A stretch of 64,000 nt of DNA from DATFJT01 sp965230755 (GCA_965230755.1 CBDDLT010000016.1:186001-250000); one strand, 5' to 3'. Positions 26,121 to 35,487 are shown, counted from the stretch's first letter. A program made the numbers and translations. The notes: generated from the sequence alone by a model not told the origin.

Positions 26121-28151
26121 CTATTCCTGTAATAAAAAAAGTTCTATCTGCCTAATGAATTCATCCCCTAAATTGCTATTCGTAAAAATCACATACCCAA
26201 ATTTCTTCACCGGATCATAAGCAAATTTGCAATCAAAATCTCCATTGTTTCCCCCGTGTCCAATCATGGTCTTCTCCGGTGTTTTTTGAACAAAAAAGCC
26301 ATGGGATACATGCTGATGATACTGGGGGTCATAGATCTTCTGGTCCGGTCTTAACTCGGTATAGGCAGAGTAAATAAGTTCATAGGACTTTTTGGACAAA
26401 TGGCGTTCATTCATTAGCCCCATGGCAAATTTCCAAAAATCATGTGCATTCGTACTTATACTTGAGGCTGGACTTGGAACCCTCTCCCTTGTTTTAAAGT
26501 TTGGGAACTGCCGATAGTGTCCCTGCGCCATTTCAGTTCTCTGATCATCCGTGAAGTAGAAATAACTGTTCTCCAGACCAAATGGAGTGGCAACTTCCTC
26601 TTCAAAAATTTGAGCTAATGAATTCCCGGTTAAATGCTCAATAACCCTTCCCAGATAATTAAATGCTTCTCCAGAGTATCCAAACTCAGTTCCCGGTGTA
26701 AAGCCTAAGCGAATAGGCCCGCCCGAACTCCAAGTTCCCGGACCACCCCAGGCCCAATTGGGCAAACCTGACTGATGACCTAAGATGATTCTGGCGGTAA
26801 GCAATAAAGATCTCTCATCTGCTTCAATATTGGGAAAAGGCAAGTACTCAAACAAGGGTTTATCTAAATCTATTACACCTTTTTCCGCAAGCTTGAGAAC
26901 CATAACACCAAATACAGCCTTCGTAATAGAAGCTGCTTCGAACAAGGTCTTACTGGTCAGAGGCTCTTGAGTAATGACGTTTTTAATTCCATAGTTCCGA
27001 TCAAACACCAATTGATTGTCCTTGATCAAGGCAATAGAAACGCCAGGAATATTCAAATAATCCTTCCATTCAAGAATGTAATCCTCTATTTCTTTCTCGT
27101 CCGTTTTTTCCGTAGACAAAAGGAGTCCTTTTTTACGCTGAAGCGCTGGTCTGGCCTCAGTAATTACATTAATCCTTTTTAACTCCTTCTGCTGGTTGGC
27201 ATTGATGCTAAACGTATCCAAATTGGAATAGATCAGTTTTCTGGTGTTCTGTTTGAATCCACTTGAACCGATCGGCGAACTGTAGTTGTTAATTGGATAA
27301 ATCCCGAATTTTCCAGTCGGAAGCTTACATTCATAATAGCCATTGCTATCCACATGAACCTTCATCCATAAGTTCTCTACTTCCGTGGACTGAATAGCAA
27401 CTTCATTTATTCGTTCAGCTGGCTCCAGTGCTGACATATCCATCCGGCCCTTGATTGAACCGAATTTTGTGTTGTCATCGACAAGTAAAAGATCTCCTAT
27501 CCTGTTAGAGCTCATGCTCTTGCCAAAACCATCTTTCCACAGTACGTTGAGCTGTTCTGATTGACCCGGATCTTGATCGATGATGAAATGATCAATCCCC
27601 AAACTCATATTGGGATTTAATCTATTTTTGGTTCTAATTTTCCATTCGTATTGGATTCTATTGCGCAAGTGCAGCACTTTAACCTCGATGTCTTCTCGAT
27701 TTAGGTCCGGTGCTCCTTCATCCCACGAAGCCTGGTTTTTGACAATCTCGAGGTAATCTTGTGCCACAACAAAATACAAGGGGGCTCCACCCTCGGGGCG
27801 ATGATTCTCGTCCAAATATAAAATCGCATGATCTTGTGACATATGACTGAATTCATTTCCATCAGTGCCTATGATCTCATCATCCAAAACCGTCACCGCC
27901 ACATATAAATCATTGGTGTTACGCCCATAACCTGCCTTAAAAAGAACTACACAATCCTCGTTCGATTGGCCATTAGGACCGTAATATCTCTTAGCTTGAT
28001 ACCACGGTAGCTCCTGAGGCCAGTCTTCCAGAGATCCATCTATATTAATATCCTCTACGGGATAAGCAAAGGCAATGTTATTCTGTCCATCTGCACATGC
28101 TATACCCAAAAAAAGAAAACAAAAGCCAAGAAAAAAATGAAACTGCCTCAT
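26121..28151 (-). CDS. CBM9-like/beta-lactamase-fold serine hydrolase fusion
   Basis: Exported hydrolase of 676 residues. N-terminal signal (possibly a lipoprotein signal with Cys19 in LGIAC), a carbohydrate-binding-family-9-like sandwich at about 25-225 (INIDGSLEDWP, LYVAVTVLDDEI, DHAILYLDEN), a small carboxypeptidase-regulatory-like beta domain at about 230-325, and a class C beta-lactamase-related domain at about 345-676. Catalytic motifs: SITK (Ser408, Lys411), YSG at 492-494 in the place of YxN, and GHGG (His632). Such proteins are usually esterases or peptidases rather than antibiotic-destroying enzymes; the substrate is unknown. The CBM9-like part suggests sugar or cell-wall binding. 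It overlaps the upstream C45-type gene by four bases (ATGA), so they are translationally coupled. Confidence 0.88.
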   Translation of the reverse strand: MRQFHFFLGFCFLFLGIACADGQNNIAFAYPVEDINIDGSLEDWPQELPWYQAKRYYGPNGQSNEDCVVLFKAGYGRNTNDLYVAVTVLDDEIIGTDGNEFSHMSQDHAILYLDENHRPEGGAPLYFVVAQDYLEIVKNQASWDEGAPDLNREDIEVKVLHLRNRIQYEWKIRTKNRLNPNMSLGIDHFIIDQDPGQSEQLNVLWKDGFGKSMSSNRIGDLLLVDDNTKFGSIKGRMDMSALEPAERINEVAIQSTEVENLWMKVHVDSNGYYECKLPTGKFGIYPINNYSSPIGSSGFKQNTRKLIYSNLDTFSINANQQKELKRINVITEARPALQRKKGLLLSTEKTDEKEIEDYILEWKDYLNIPGVSIALIKDNQLVFDRNYGIKNVITQEPLTSKTLFEAASITKAVFGVMVLKLAEKGVIDLDKPLFEYLPFPNIEADERSLLLTARIILGHQSGLPNWAWGGPGTWSSGGPIRLGFTPGTEFGYSGEAFNYLGRVIEHLTGNSLAQIFEEEVATPFGLENSYFYFTDDQRTEMAQGHYRQFPNFKTRERVPSPASSISTNAHDFWKFAMGLMNERHLSKKSYELIYSAYTELRPDQKIYDPQYHQHVSHGFFVQKTPEKTMIGHGGNNGDFDCKFAYDPVKKFGYVIFTNSNLGDEFIRQIELFLLQE

Positions 28152-29263
28152 TCTACTATTTTTTGATCGTCTAATCTCCGAAAATCTAAATCAATTTTTG
28201 CTCCTCTTTTAGGATTGATTAATGTCAATTTAGGTTTTTGATCCTCCCGATACGAGATCATATATCTCAAGTAAGTCTCGGCATTATTGAGAGGGCTCGT
28301 TTCAAATGCACGCTCCATAACATCTCCTACTTTTACTTCTGGGTGCTTTTTAATATTGTCATTAAGAGAATCCAAAAAATGAAACCTACCGCAATGGGGG
28401 TCTATGTAGTCATCATATTTATAATCTCGGTTAGTCAAAGGGAAATTGGTATGATAAAAAGAACTCTCCGTCAAAGAATCCATCAAACTGATATTGTTCT
28501 GAGATATTTCCGCATTCAACATCCCCTCTGCACTAATAATTAAAATGTTCTGTGGTACAGCAAGTGGAGTATTTTCAATGAACAATTTTGCCTCTTCCAG
28601 TGAGGTGTACCTTATTAATTGTCGGATAAAAAAAGCTAAGGGCAATCCCTCTTTATTCATCCTAAGCATCGGAAGAGAATTACAACTGACAGCCATATCC
28701 GAAGAAACGGCACTCAAGGCTATACTCCCGGGCATCGTAAAAATATAATATCCATCGTGCTTCAAAACAACTGGCTGTTCCCTCCCTCGTAAAAATTGAG
28801 GTAAATCCTGATTGTAGGCCAATATGTTCTCCCTTTCTCCCAAATAGGCCATGTTCGAACAGGCTTCAAACTTAGTCTTACAGAAATTGTAAATCTCTTC
28901 TCCGAGATTATAGCACAGTAGAAGCTCCCTTCCAATTCCAGCACCGTCAGCAATGCCATTAATTTCATCCAAGAGATTTGGTGTATACATTCTTATGGCA
29001 CCTAGAAAACCAGTATGTTGATGAACGATAGCCACGGCACTATCCCTAGTTAATCCTATATGCACTTCAATCCCTTCCAGCCAGTTTTCGACCTGCTCCC
29101 TGATTTCTTCTCGAAGTGAACTTCCGTGTATTTTCCCGTTTAAATATGCTGTTTTATCCTGAAGAATAACATGTATTCCTATCTCTTCTTTCGATTGCTC
29201 AACTGAATTGGAACAAGATGAGAGAAAAAGAATAACCGCTAATATCTTCAGTAAATAATTCAT
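28148..29263 (-). CDS. C45/acyltransferase-like N-terminal-nucleophile hydrolase, lipoprotein
   Basis: 371 residues. The N-terminus has a lipobox (FLSSC, Cys17), so the protein is probably lipid-anchored. The body resembles the C45 family of self-processing acyltransferases/amidases related to acyl-CoA:6-APA acyltransferase and acid ceramidase: the candidate nucleophile is Cys135 in EACSNMAY, followed by ILAYNQDL, and later GSIALSAVSSDMAVSCNSL, a thinly conserved substrate loop, and HCGRFHFLDSL. These enzymes cut or transfer amide-linked acyl groups; the substrate here is unknown. It starts inside the stop codon of the barrel-type anti-sigma-like gene (TAATG) and overlaps the serine hydrolase gene, so it sits within a tightly coupled operon. 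Confidence 0.8.
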   Translation of the reverse strand: MNYLLKILAVILFLSSCSNSVEQSKEEIGIHVILQDKTAYLNGKIHGSSLREEIREQVENWLEGIEVHIGLTRDSAVAIVHQHTGFLGAIRMYTPNLLDEINGIADGAGIGRELLLCYNLGEEIYNFCKTKFEACSNMAYLGERENILAYNQDLPQFLRGREQPVVLKHDGYYIFTMPGSIALSAVSSDMAVSCNSLPMLRMNKEGLPLAFFIRQLIRYTSLEEAKLFIENTPLAVPQNILIISAEGMLNAEISQNNISLMDSLTESSFYHTNFPLTNRDYKYDDYIDPHCGRFHFLDSLNDNIKKHPEVKVGDVMERAFETSPLNNAETYLRYMISYREDQKPKLTLINPKRGAKIDLDFRRLDDQKIVE

Positions 29264-30561
29264 TAAAAACTATACATTAATCCTGTTTCGAACATCAACA
29301 ACTTGGTATTGCGATAAATATCAGATGAGGCTTCTGAATTCAGTTGCCAGTAGACAGACGGACTTAGATATACATTAAAATTATTGCCCAAGGCATAATA
29401 CACTGGAGTAGACAGACTCAATCCCAGGCCGATTCCGGAAAAATGCTCATAATTGGTCAAAATAGTATTATCCAGGTCCAGAGCTTCTTGTTTGGAAGAC
29501 AGTAAAAACATAGCTGTTGCACCACCGGAAATTCCGTATTCCCATCGATCCAATTTTTTGGTCCACCCGAATTCCACAGGAATTCTTAGCAAACGAAAAT
29601 TACTGTATTGCACCCTCTTTTTTTCGATGGTCGCATCAACCATAACATCACCACGTTGTATAAACAAAGTATCACCCGTAAGATCATCTAAATGAATTCT
29701 AATAATCTGATCTTGTCTATTGACTTGAATATTCTCCACCTTGGTAAATTCGAATTTCTTCCATACTTCCTGATACGATATTCCCGACTTCAACAAATAA
29801 TCGTTTTTAAATCTGAGCTCTCCCAAAACACTCAAACCAAATCCCAAAATTTTCGATTCGTACTGATCCAATAATTGGGCTTCCGATGAATTCGATGATG
29901 ACTTGATATCGAAAAGCGGATAATTTAGATTATACCCGACTCCGATACTAAATCTATTGTTTGGCTTATCACTTACATGTTCAAGGGACACGCTTGGATT
30001 GGGCAATCTCTCTAGCATGGCACTTTCGCGAATATCATATTCTAATTCTTGCAAAGGCCTAATAGGAAGTTGGTCCAGTAAGGAATTGTTCGAAGCGTCA
30101 AAGAATGCTCTTTGTACCATTGACTTATTTAGAGATTCTCGACGCTCCTGAACTTCATTGGCAGTGTTCGAAAAATACATGTCTCTCGGTTGCTTATATT
30201 TGGGCAAAGTGCCTAATAATTTTGCATCTTGCCCTGCTTGAACAGAAAGTGTCTCATTTATATCTATACTTTTCTTTTCAAGTTGATTCTCATTCCTTAT
30301 CTCAGGATATGAAGATTTCCGGGCATTATTAACCTCGGCAATATCACTATCCCAGTTCATGGAGGAAACAAAAAGTGTAACTGCTCCAATGCCCATCAAA
30401 GAGAACAAAAAGAAGAAGAATATTCTCCTTTTATCTTTTTTCTTGGCGTCAAGGCCATTTTCAATTCCTGACCACAAGGCATTTTGTCCTTCGAGATCCG
30501 TATCGAGCCTTTCTGTACTAAATCGACTCCTTAGTTCATCTTCAAAATTCAAGTTTCCCAT
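29263..30561 (-). CDS. Dual-membrane anti-sigma-like protein with outer-membrane barrel
   Basis: 432 residues. A short cytoplasmic N-terminus (1-45, containing ALWSGIENGLDAKKK, a pattern seen at the start of anti-sigma-type proteins), one transmembrane helix (about 46-65, IFFFFLFSLMGIGAVTL), a linker of about 135 residues, and a C-terminal PorT-like beta barrel (about 200-432) with alternating strands and a final aromatic MYSF. This layout matches the dual membrane-spanning anti-sigma factors (Dma) reported from Bacteroides thetaiotaomicron, which bind an ECF sigma factor inside and reach the outer membrane. The ECF sigma gene is directly upstream (nine-base gap). By inference it holds the sigma factor and releases it on outer-membrane stress. 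The barrel assignment rests on pattern only. Confidence 0.8.
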   Translation of the reverse strand: MGNLNFEDELRSRFSTERLDTDLEGQNALWSGIENGLDAKKKDKRRIFFFFLFSLMGIGAVTLFVSSMNWDSDIAEVNNARKSSYPEIRNENQLEKKSIDINETLSVQAGQDAKLLGTLPKYKQPRDMYFSNTANEVQERRESLNKSMVQRAFFDASNNSLLDQLPIRPLQELEYDIRESAMLERLPNPSVSLEHVSDKPNNRFSIGVGYNLNYPLFDIKSSSNSSEAQLLDQYESKILGFGLSVLGELRFKNDYLLKSGISYQEVWKKFEFTKVENIQVNRQDQIIRIHLDDLTGDTLFIQRGDVMVDATIEKKRVQYSNFRLLRIPVEFGWTKKLDRWEYGISGGATAMFLLSSKQEALDLDNTILTNYEHFSGIGLGLSLSTPVYYALGNNFNVYLSPSVYWQLNSEASSDIYRNTKLLMFETGLMYSF

Positions 30562-30570
30562 GGCATTTGA

Positions 30571-31137
30571 TTATAAATATTTAAAATTACTTTGAGCATT
30601 GTCGTATTCTCCTATTCCATTCGCTTTTATCCATTTTCTTGCCCTTGATAGTATTTTTCTTGAGTTGGCCTCTGATATTTCCAATATTTCCGCTATTTCA
30701 CTGTGCTGATATCCTTGTATGGCATGTAGATTAAGCACCTCATAAGAAATAGCTGGCATTCGTTTCAGGTATTGGAGGAGTTCATCATTGCCTAGGTTAG
30801 AATATACCACTGGTTGCCTTATGCTATCTGAAGATGTCATATCTTCTGGTAATTCTTCAAAAGCCTTTTTCAGATTTTTGTGATTAAAATTAATGACGTG
30901 ATTGATAGCCAATCGAGTGGTCCAATTCAAAATGGTGCCCTTTGCCGGATCATAGAGCTGGATGTTTTGAAATATCTTAATAAAAACCTCTTGCAGCATA
31001 TCGTCTAAAAAACTAAGATCCAGAAGATACCTTCTGACGACCGATTTAATAGCAGGAAGAAGGGCTTCAAAAACCCTTCTCTGCGCCATTCGATCATTGG
31101 ACTTGCATTTCTCTATGATTACATCACTAACAATCAT
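30571..31137 (-). CDS. ECF RNA polymerase sigma factor
   Basis: Sigma-70-family ECF factor of 188 residues. Region 2 is seen in FLDDMLQEVFIKIFQNI (the DxxQEVF signature) and ILNWTTRLAINHVI; region 4 in YEVLNLHAIQGYQHSEIAEILEISEANSRKILSRARK, a helix-turn-helix. Length and layout are typical. It directly precedes the dual-membrane anti-sigma-like gene and lies 31 bases after a SprB lipoprotein gene on the same strand, so it probably drives its own operon. No -35/-10 pair for an ECF factor could be picked out by eye upstream. Confidence 0.93.
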   Translation of the reverse strand: MIVSDVIIEKCKSNDRMAQRRVFEALLPAIKSVVRRYLLDLSFLDDMLQEVFIKIFQNIQLYDPAKGTILNWTTRLAINHVINFNHKNLKKAFEELPEDMTSSDSIRQPVVYSNLGNDELLQYLKRMPAISYEVLNLHAIQGYQHSEIAEILEISEANSRKILSRARKWIKANGIGEYDNAQSNFKYL

Positions 31138-31168
31138 AAAATGATTCTGATACCCTTTAGTCTTCGCA

Positions 31169-31936
31169 TTACAACTGAATATCTAAGGAGTCCCGACAAT
31201 TCACGGCATCTGTGACAGTGACAGTATATAAATATCCGGCCGGAGCAGTGATGGACATTCCGAGAGCACCATTCGACCATTCGGCATAATACGGAGGTGT
31301 TCCACCTACTACAAAAATATCCAGCTTTTCAGTTGTTGGCTCCCAGGTATAGTGGTGAACATCCAACGAAGAACATGGGTCCGACAGGCTTACATCTATT
31401 TCTGCCACTTCTTCGCAACCATTAAAATCCGTTACAGTAACACTGTAATTACCATCTATAGCAACTGTTATGTTAGCGCTGATTTGCCCCGTATTCCATG
31501 CGTAAGTATATGGTGATGTTCCACCGGTTATTTGCACTTCTAGATTTCCAGATGATACTTCCACAATTCTTACTGAAAATCCGGCACATGGATTTTGAAT
31601 TTGATCAACCACAATCTCCTGACTGGCTATGCAATCCAGATCATCGGTTACCGTAACGCCATAATTTCCATTGGTAAAAACGCTGATCATAGGACCTGTT
31701 TCTCCATTAGACCATTCGTACTGGTAAGGCGGAACTCCGTTTATCACAGAAAAAACGGAGAGGTCTACTCGTGAATAAAAAGGATAATCCAACGCTTCAG
31801 TATATATCTGCATCGAGTCACAGACAACCACAGTAGGTTCAAAAGTATCTTCTTCATAATCTTCAATATAACTGTCCTCTTTAGAACACGAGCTTAGGCC
31901 AATTAAAATGAGGATAAGAATGCCTAGATGTTTCAT
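31169..31936 (-). CDS. SprB-repeat lipoprotein, copy A
   Basis: 255 residues. Lipoprotein signal with lipobox LSSC (Cys17) followed by SKED; acidic residues after the Cys could favour surface export in Bacteroidota. The rest is three SprB-type repeats of about 75 residues, each with a PPYxYEWSNG-like strand and a YxVTVTDxxxC end (for example GNYGVTVTDDLDC and GNYSVTVTDFNGC). SprB repeats are best known from the gliding adhesin SprB. No T9SS tail is present. Its close paralogue lies 212 bases upstream; the sigma factor gene follows after 31 bases, which hints that it belongs to the same signalling operon. Confidence 0.85.
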   Translation of the reverse strand: MKHLGILILILIGLSSCSKEDSYIEDYEEDTFEPTVVVCDSMQIYTEALDYPFYSRVDLSVFSVINGVPPYQYEWSNGETGPMISVFTNGNYGVTVTDDLDCIASQEIVVDQIQNPCAGFSVRIVEVSSGNLEVQITGGTSPYTYAWNTGQISANITVAIDGNYSVTVTDFNGCEEVAEIDVSLSDPCSSLDVHHYTWEPTTEKLDIFVVGGTPPYYAEWSNGALGMSITAPAGYLYTVTVTDAVNCRDSLDIQL

Positions 31937-32148
31937 AATTTCTTCTTGATTTAGTTTACAATAAAGAAGCTTCTAATAGTAATTACAAAAAAAGCAAAGC
32001 CTATGTGACAGATATCTTGAAGAAAGTATTATAAATCACACAAGAAATGATGATTTAGGCTTTAAACCTACCATGGCTTCCTCGCTTACAGCATTTGCTC
32101 GAGGCCCAAATAATTTTCAAGATCTTTACTTACTGAGTGAAGAATAAT

Positions 32149-32907
32149 TTACTCCGGAAGAGGTAAATCAATTATTAATTCACAATTCTGGCTGTCGGTT
32201 ACTATTAATATATAACTTATTCCCTCCTCAGCTATGATTGTAGGAGTGGTCTCACCGGTGGACCATTCGTATCGGTAAGGTGTATTTCCTCCGGTGATAG
32301 TGACTGATAGTTCTTCGGTGATAGGATTGTACTTGTAAGAAAGGAATTTCAACGAAGAGCATGGGTCGAAGAACCGGACATTAATAGATGCTGCCTTACG
32401 GCAGTCCCTTTTATCTGTTACCGTAACCGTATATCTGCCGTCCTGGGTAACCATTATTTCCGATCCGGTTTGTCCATTTGACCATTCATAATGATATGGA
32501 GCTTTTCCGCCTGTACTTACTGCAACTAGATTCCCCCTCTCAATTTCTTCAATTCTTGCTGAAAAATCCACACAAGGATGATCTATATAATCTACCAGTA
32601 ATTCAACAATATCAATACAACCATTGGCATCCGTTACACTTAATATATACTGTCCATCACTAGTAACCGTAATCGTAGAAGTGGTATCATTGGTGGACCA
32701 TTCATAACTAAATGGAGCCTCTCCATTTTCTATTATTTTCACCCCTAATTCAGCTCTTTTTTCCGAAGGAAACTCGAGCACTTCTATGTGGACCTTGAAA
32801 GAGTCACATGTAATTAAGGGTGGACCAAAAGCATCTTCATTGATTTCTTCTTTAGAACACGACATGAGCGCCAGTAACAAAATGAAGTAAATAATTAGAT
32901 GTTTCAT
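32149..32907 (-). CDS. SprB-repeat lipoprotein, copy B
   Basis: 252 residues, paralogous to the gene just downstream: lipobox LMSC (Cys17) with SKEE following, then three SprB-type repeats (APFSYEWSTNDT, APYHYEWSNGQTG, TPYRYEWSTGETT, each ending in a VTVTDxxxC-like strand). The shared opening MKHL plus the Cys spacing show the two arose by duplication. Likely attached to the outer membrane. The 212-base gap to copy A contains no gene and no clear signal. Role unknown; a ligand or stress-sensing partner for the neighbouring sigma system is possible. Confidence 0.85.
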   Translation of the reverse strand: MKHLIIYFILLLALMSCSKEEINEDAFGPPLITCDSFKVHIEVLEFPSEKRAELGVKIIENGEAPFSYEWSTNDTTSTITVTSDGQYILSVTDANGCIDIVELLVDYIDHPCVDFSARIEEIERGNLVAVSTGGKAPYHYEWSNGQTGSEIMVTQDGRYTVTVTDKRDCRKAASINVRFFDPCSSLKFLSYKYNPITEELSVTITGGNTPYRYEWSTGETTPTIIAEEGISYILIVTDSQNCELIIDLPLPE

Positions 32908-32959
32908 GCTTTTAATAAATAAGGTGATTGACAGCGTAGTCCCTAACTGTAACGCTTTT

Positions 32960-34261
32960 TTATTTCTTTGTAGTCTTCTCTTTTTTTCGAACCTGACGAA
33001 TGATCAACCTCAATCCCTTATCAGAATTAAAGTAGCTCCAGCTCCAATTTGCAAAGACAACCAGTCTATTTCTAAAATCTACCAATAACATGAGGTGTAG
33101 AAACATCCATACTATCCAAGCAAAAATGCCGGAGAATTTGATGAACGACAAGTCCACAACAGCCTTATTTTTTCCTATTGTAGCCATGGTTCCCTTATCC
33201 CTATACTTAAAGGGTTTCATCTCTTTGTTCTTAGCCTTAGCATTAAAATTCTTGGCCAAATGATGTCCTTGCTGACTAGCCACGGAAGCCAACATAGGAT
33301 GTCCATGACCATTTCCTTCTGCCTCTACGCAAGCGACATCTCCAATCGAAAATATTCTATCCTCTCCTCCATTAACCCGATTGAATTCATCAGTTTTAAT
33401 TCTTTTCTGCTTATTTAAAACAGCACTAAGATCATCAATTGGAGCTCCTTCTACACCTGCTGACCAAACCAGGGTTTTTGAGTGAAGATTTTTATTATTG
33501 GTATATACCAGCTCTCCATCATAATCCTTGACTATAGTGTTCAGCCAAACATTGATTCCCAGTTTTTTCAAAAATTCATAAGACTTGGTCGAAGCGTTTA
33601 TGCTCATGCTTCTCAGAATACGATCAGAAGCTTCTATCAGGTGAATTTGCATTTGGCTTAAATCGAGGTCCGGATAGTCTTTGGGTAGAATATTCTTCTT
33701 GAGTTCTGCCAGTGCACCTGCCAATTCCACTCCTGTCGCCCCGCCCCCGACAATGACGAAGTTCATATATTTTTCCCTCTCAGGGATCGAAGAGAGAGTG
33801 AGAGCTATTTCAAAATTTTGGATGATGACACTACGCAAATCTATTGACTCCCGAAGGCTTTTCATCGTAAATCCATGCCGCTCCACATTGTCAATTCCGT
33901 AGAAATTCGTCGTGGCACCCGTCGCTAAAATCAAATAATCGTATTCGATCTTTCCTATATCTGTGATGACATGTTTAGAACTAGTATCTATCCCCTTAAC
34001 CTCTGCCATCCTAAAGTGAAAGTGCTTCTTTCCCTTAAAAACTTTTCGAATGGGGTACACGATAGAATCTGGTTCCAACCCTGAACTTGCGACCTGATAC
34101 ATCAGCGGTTGAAAGGTGTGAAAGTTATTTCTATCCAGTAGTACAACTTGATAGTAGCGGCTATTGATCTTCTTTACAAACTTGAGTCCGGCGAAGCCAC
34201 ATCCCACTACAACTATCCTAGGAAGGTCAATATTTGGGATGTTTAAATTATTTGCATCCAT
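32960..34261 (-). CDS. ndh: Type II NADH dehydrogenase (NAD(P)/FAD-dependent oxidoreductase)
   Basis: 433 residues. Non-proton-pumping NADH:quinone oxidoreductase on the cytoplasmic face of the inner membrane. FAD Rossmann motif VVVGCGFAGLKFV near the N-terminus, NADH Rossmann motif VIVGGGATGVELAGALAE in the middle, and the FAD-binding FSIGDVA segment. The C-terminal third carries a hydrophobic stretch (FAWIVWMFLHLMLLV) as in membrane-attached members. All nucleotide-binding glycines are present. It feeds electrons to menaquinone in aerobic respiration. Single gene; its neighbours on both sides are unrelated. Confidence 0.92.
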   Translation of the reverse strand: MDANNLNIPNIDLPRIVVVGCGFAGLKFVKKINSRYYQVVLLDRNNFHTFQPLMYQVASSGLEPDSIVYPIRKVFKGKKHFHFRMAEVKGIDTSSKHVITDIGKIEYDYLILATGATTNFYGIDNVERHGFTMKSLRESIDLRSVIIQNFEIALTLSSIPEREKYMNFVIVGGGATGVELAGALAELKKNILPKDYPDLDLSQMQIHLIEASDRILRSMSINASTKSYEFLKKLGINVWLNTIVKDYDGELVYTNNKNLHSKTLVWSAGVEGAPIDDLSAVLNKQKRIKTDEFNRVNGGEDRIFSIGDVACVEAEGNGHGHPMLASVASQQGHHLAKNFNAKAKNKEMKPFKYRDKGTMATIGKNKAVVDLSFIKFSGIFAWIVWMFLHLMLLVDFRNRLVVFANWSWSYFNSDKGLRLIIRQVRKKEKTTKK

Positions 34262-34355
34262 CCGACCAATTTAGGCATGTTTTGAAAGATTCTCTAACGA
34301 CGGAAGAGTTATATTTCAACTATTTCGACAAAAGAACTTGCCAAGCTCAATTCAC

Positions 34356-35189
34356 CTATTTTCTTCTAAAAAATCGCGAAATATTTCCCCTAAAAAACCA
34401 AAGAACAAGAATGAGCAATAAGAACGGCCATATGCTCACTAAGAATACAATAAAGCTCAACATGGCCTGAATGCCATTTTTAAATGCATTGGCTATTCTC
34501 TTCCCATATTTGGGTTTATTGGTAATGTTACGACTCACCAATTCGGAGATTTCCAGAGAAATAGTTGAGTACTTCACTTTATCGTCGAGATATTTCATCC
34601 TGGCCTTTTTACTTTCGATCTCTTCTTCAATTCTTCTGATCTTTTCTTGAACTTCCAAAATCTCCTTAATTGATGTGGCCTTTCTCAATATCTGCTGGTA
34701 CTGCTCCAGATAGGCCAATTTATTCTCCAAGCGAATCTCTAGGTCTAGGTATTCCTCGGTCACATCTTGGGCACTAATATTCTTCGAAACTAGCCTACCC
34801 AAATCGCTTTCCAGCGTATATATCAAAGAATCGAATACAACATGTGGAATCCGAATAACCAGGGAATAACTGTTTCTATTTCCATAGGAATTGTAGTGTT
34901 CATTTTCGTAGTAGGCGCTATATTGATGTACTAGTTGATCTACTCTTGACTTCGCTTCGTCCAATCCATCAACTTCAAATTGTAAATTGCCCCTTTTGAT
35001 AATTTTACTCCTTTTTTCAGAAGACTCCTGCGGCGCCTTATCCGATGATACCTTGGCAAATCCTCCCTGATCAGATGGAGCGCTTTCCTGAAGTTCGTAA
35101 TTATCGCTTTGTGCTGAACCCGGCTTCGATCGATCTCCGCTACAATAAACGAGAAAAAGAGTGCAAAAAATGACGACGGCTCTACTCAT
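34356..35189 (-). CDS. DUF4349 lipoprotein
   Basis: 277 residues. Signal with a lipobox-like LVYC (Cys16), a low-complexity linker, then a DUF4349 domain at about 60-215: KIIKRGNLQFEVDGLDEAK, a short beta-rich part, and a central coiled coil (YLEQYQQILRKATSIKEILEVQEKIRRIEEEIE). A C-terminal hydrophobic helix (SIWPFLLLILVLWFF, about 248-264) ends in basic residues. Family members are envelope proteins of unknown function, some linked to metal or stress responses. The N-terminal lipid and C-terminal helix could hold both ends in membranes. Single gene. Confidence 0.85.
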   Translation of the reverse strand: MSRAVVIFCTLFLVYCSGDRSKPGSAQSDNYELQESAPSDQGGFAKVSSDKAPQESSEKRSKIIKRGNLQFEVDGLDEAKSRVDQLVHQYSAYYENEHYNSYGNRNSYSLVIRIPHVVFDSLIYTLESDLGRLVSKNISAQDVTEEYLDLEIRLENKLAYLEQYQQILRKATSIKEILEVQEKIRRIEEEIESKKARMKYLDDKVKYSTISLEISELVSRNITNKPKYGKRIANAFKNGIQAMLSFIVFLVSIWPFLLLILVLWFFRGNISRFFRRK

Positions 35190-35326
35190 GCTTTTTCTTT
35201 TTATGATGCATTTTTAATCAATTCAGTTGTGTGGTCCATCTTTATACAATGTAACTAGAAATGCCTTATTAAACTTAATCTACTCGCAGTACTCATACAA
35301 AAGGACTCTTTTTATCTTGACTTAAA

Positions 35327-35358
35327 GCGATTAATATATAAAAGAATTAATATATTTG
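35327..35358 (+). promoter_or_regulatory. Candidate promoter for the T9SS gene at 35488
   Basis: TTG at 35327-35329 and TATATTTG at 35351-35358 fit the Bacteroidota -33/-7 pair, with 21 bases between. The -7 box is an exact match to TAnnTTTG. The leader to the ATG would be about 120 bases. The rest of the 35190-35487 gap shows nothing else. Confidence 0.45.
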
Positions 35359-35487
35359 TGGTTCGACCAAATGTAATGTGAGCGTAAATTGCCCAAAGCA
35401 ATTCCTCCTGAAACCAAGTTTATTTTTCAATATCGGATCAAAGCTAAGTGCTTTTGTTCGGCAATAATTATTTAAAATATATTTGAT

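Noticed and set aside
32940..32972. AGCGT/ACGCT hairpin with T6 near the ndh end as a terminator
   Set aside because: The stem is only five bases with a long loop, and its polarity does not fit the minus-strand ndh gene.
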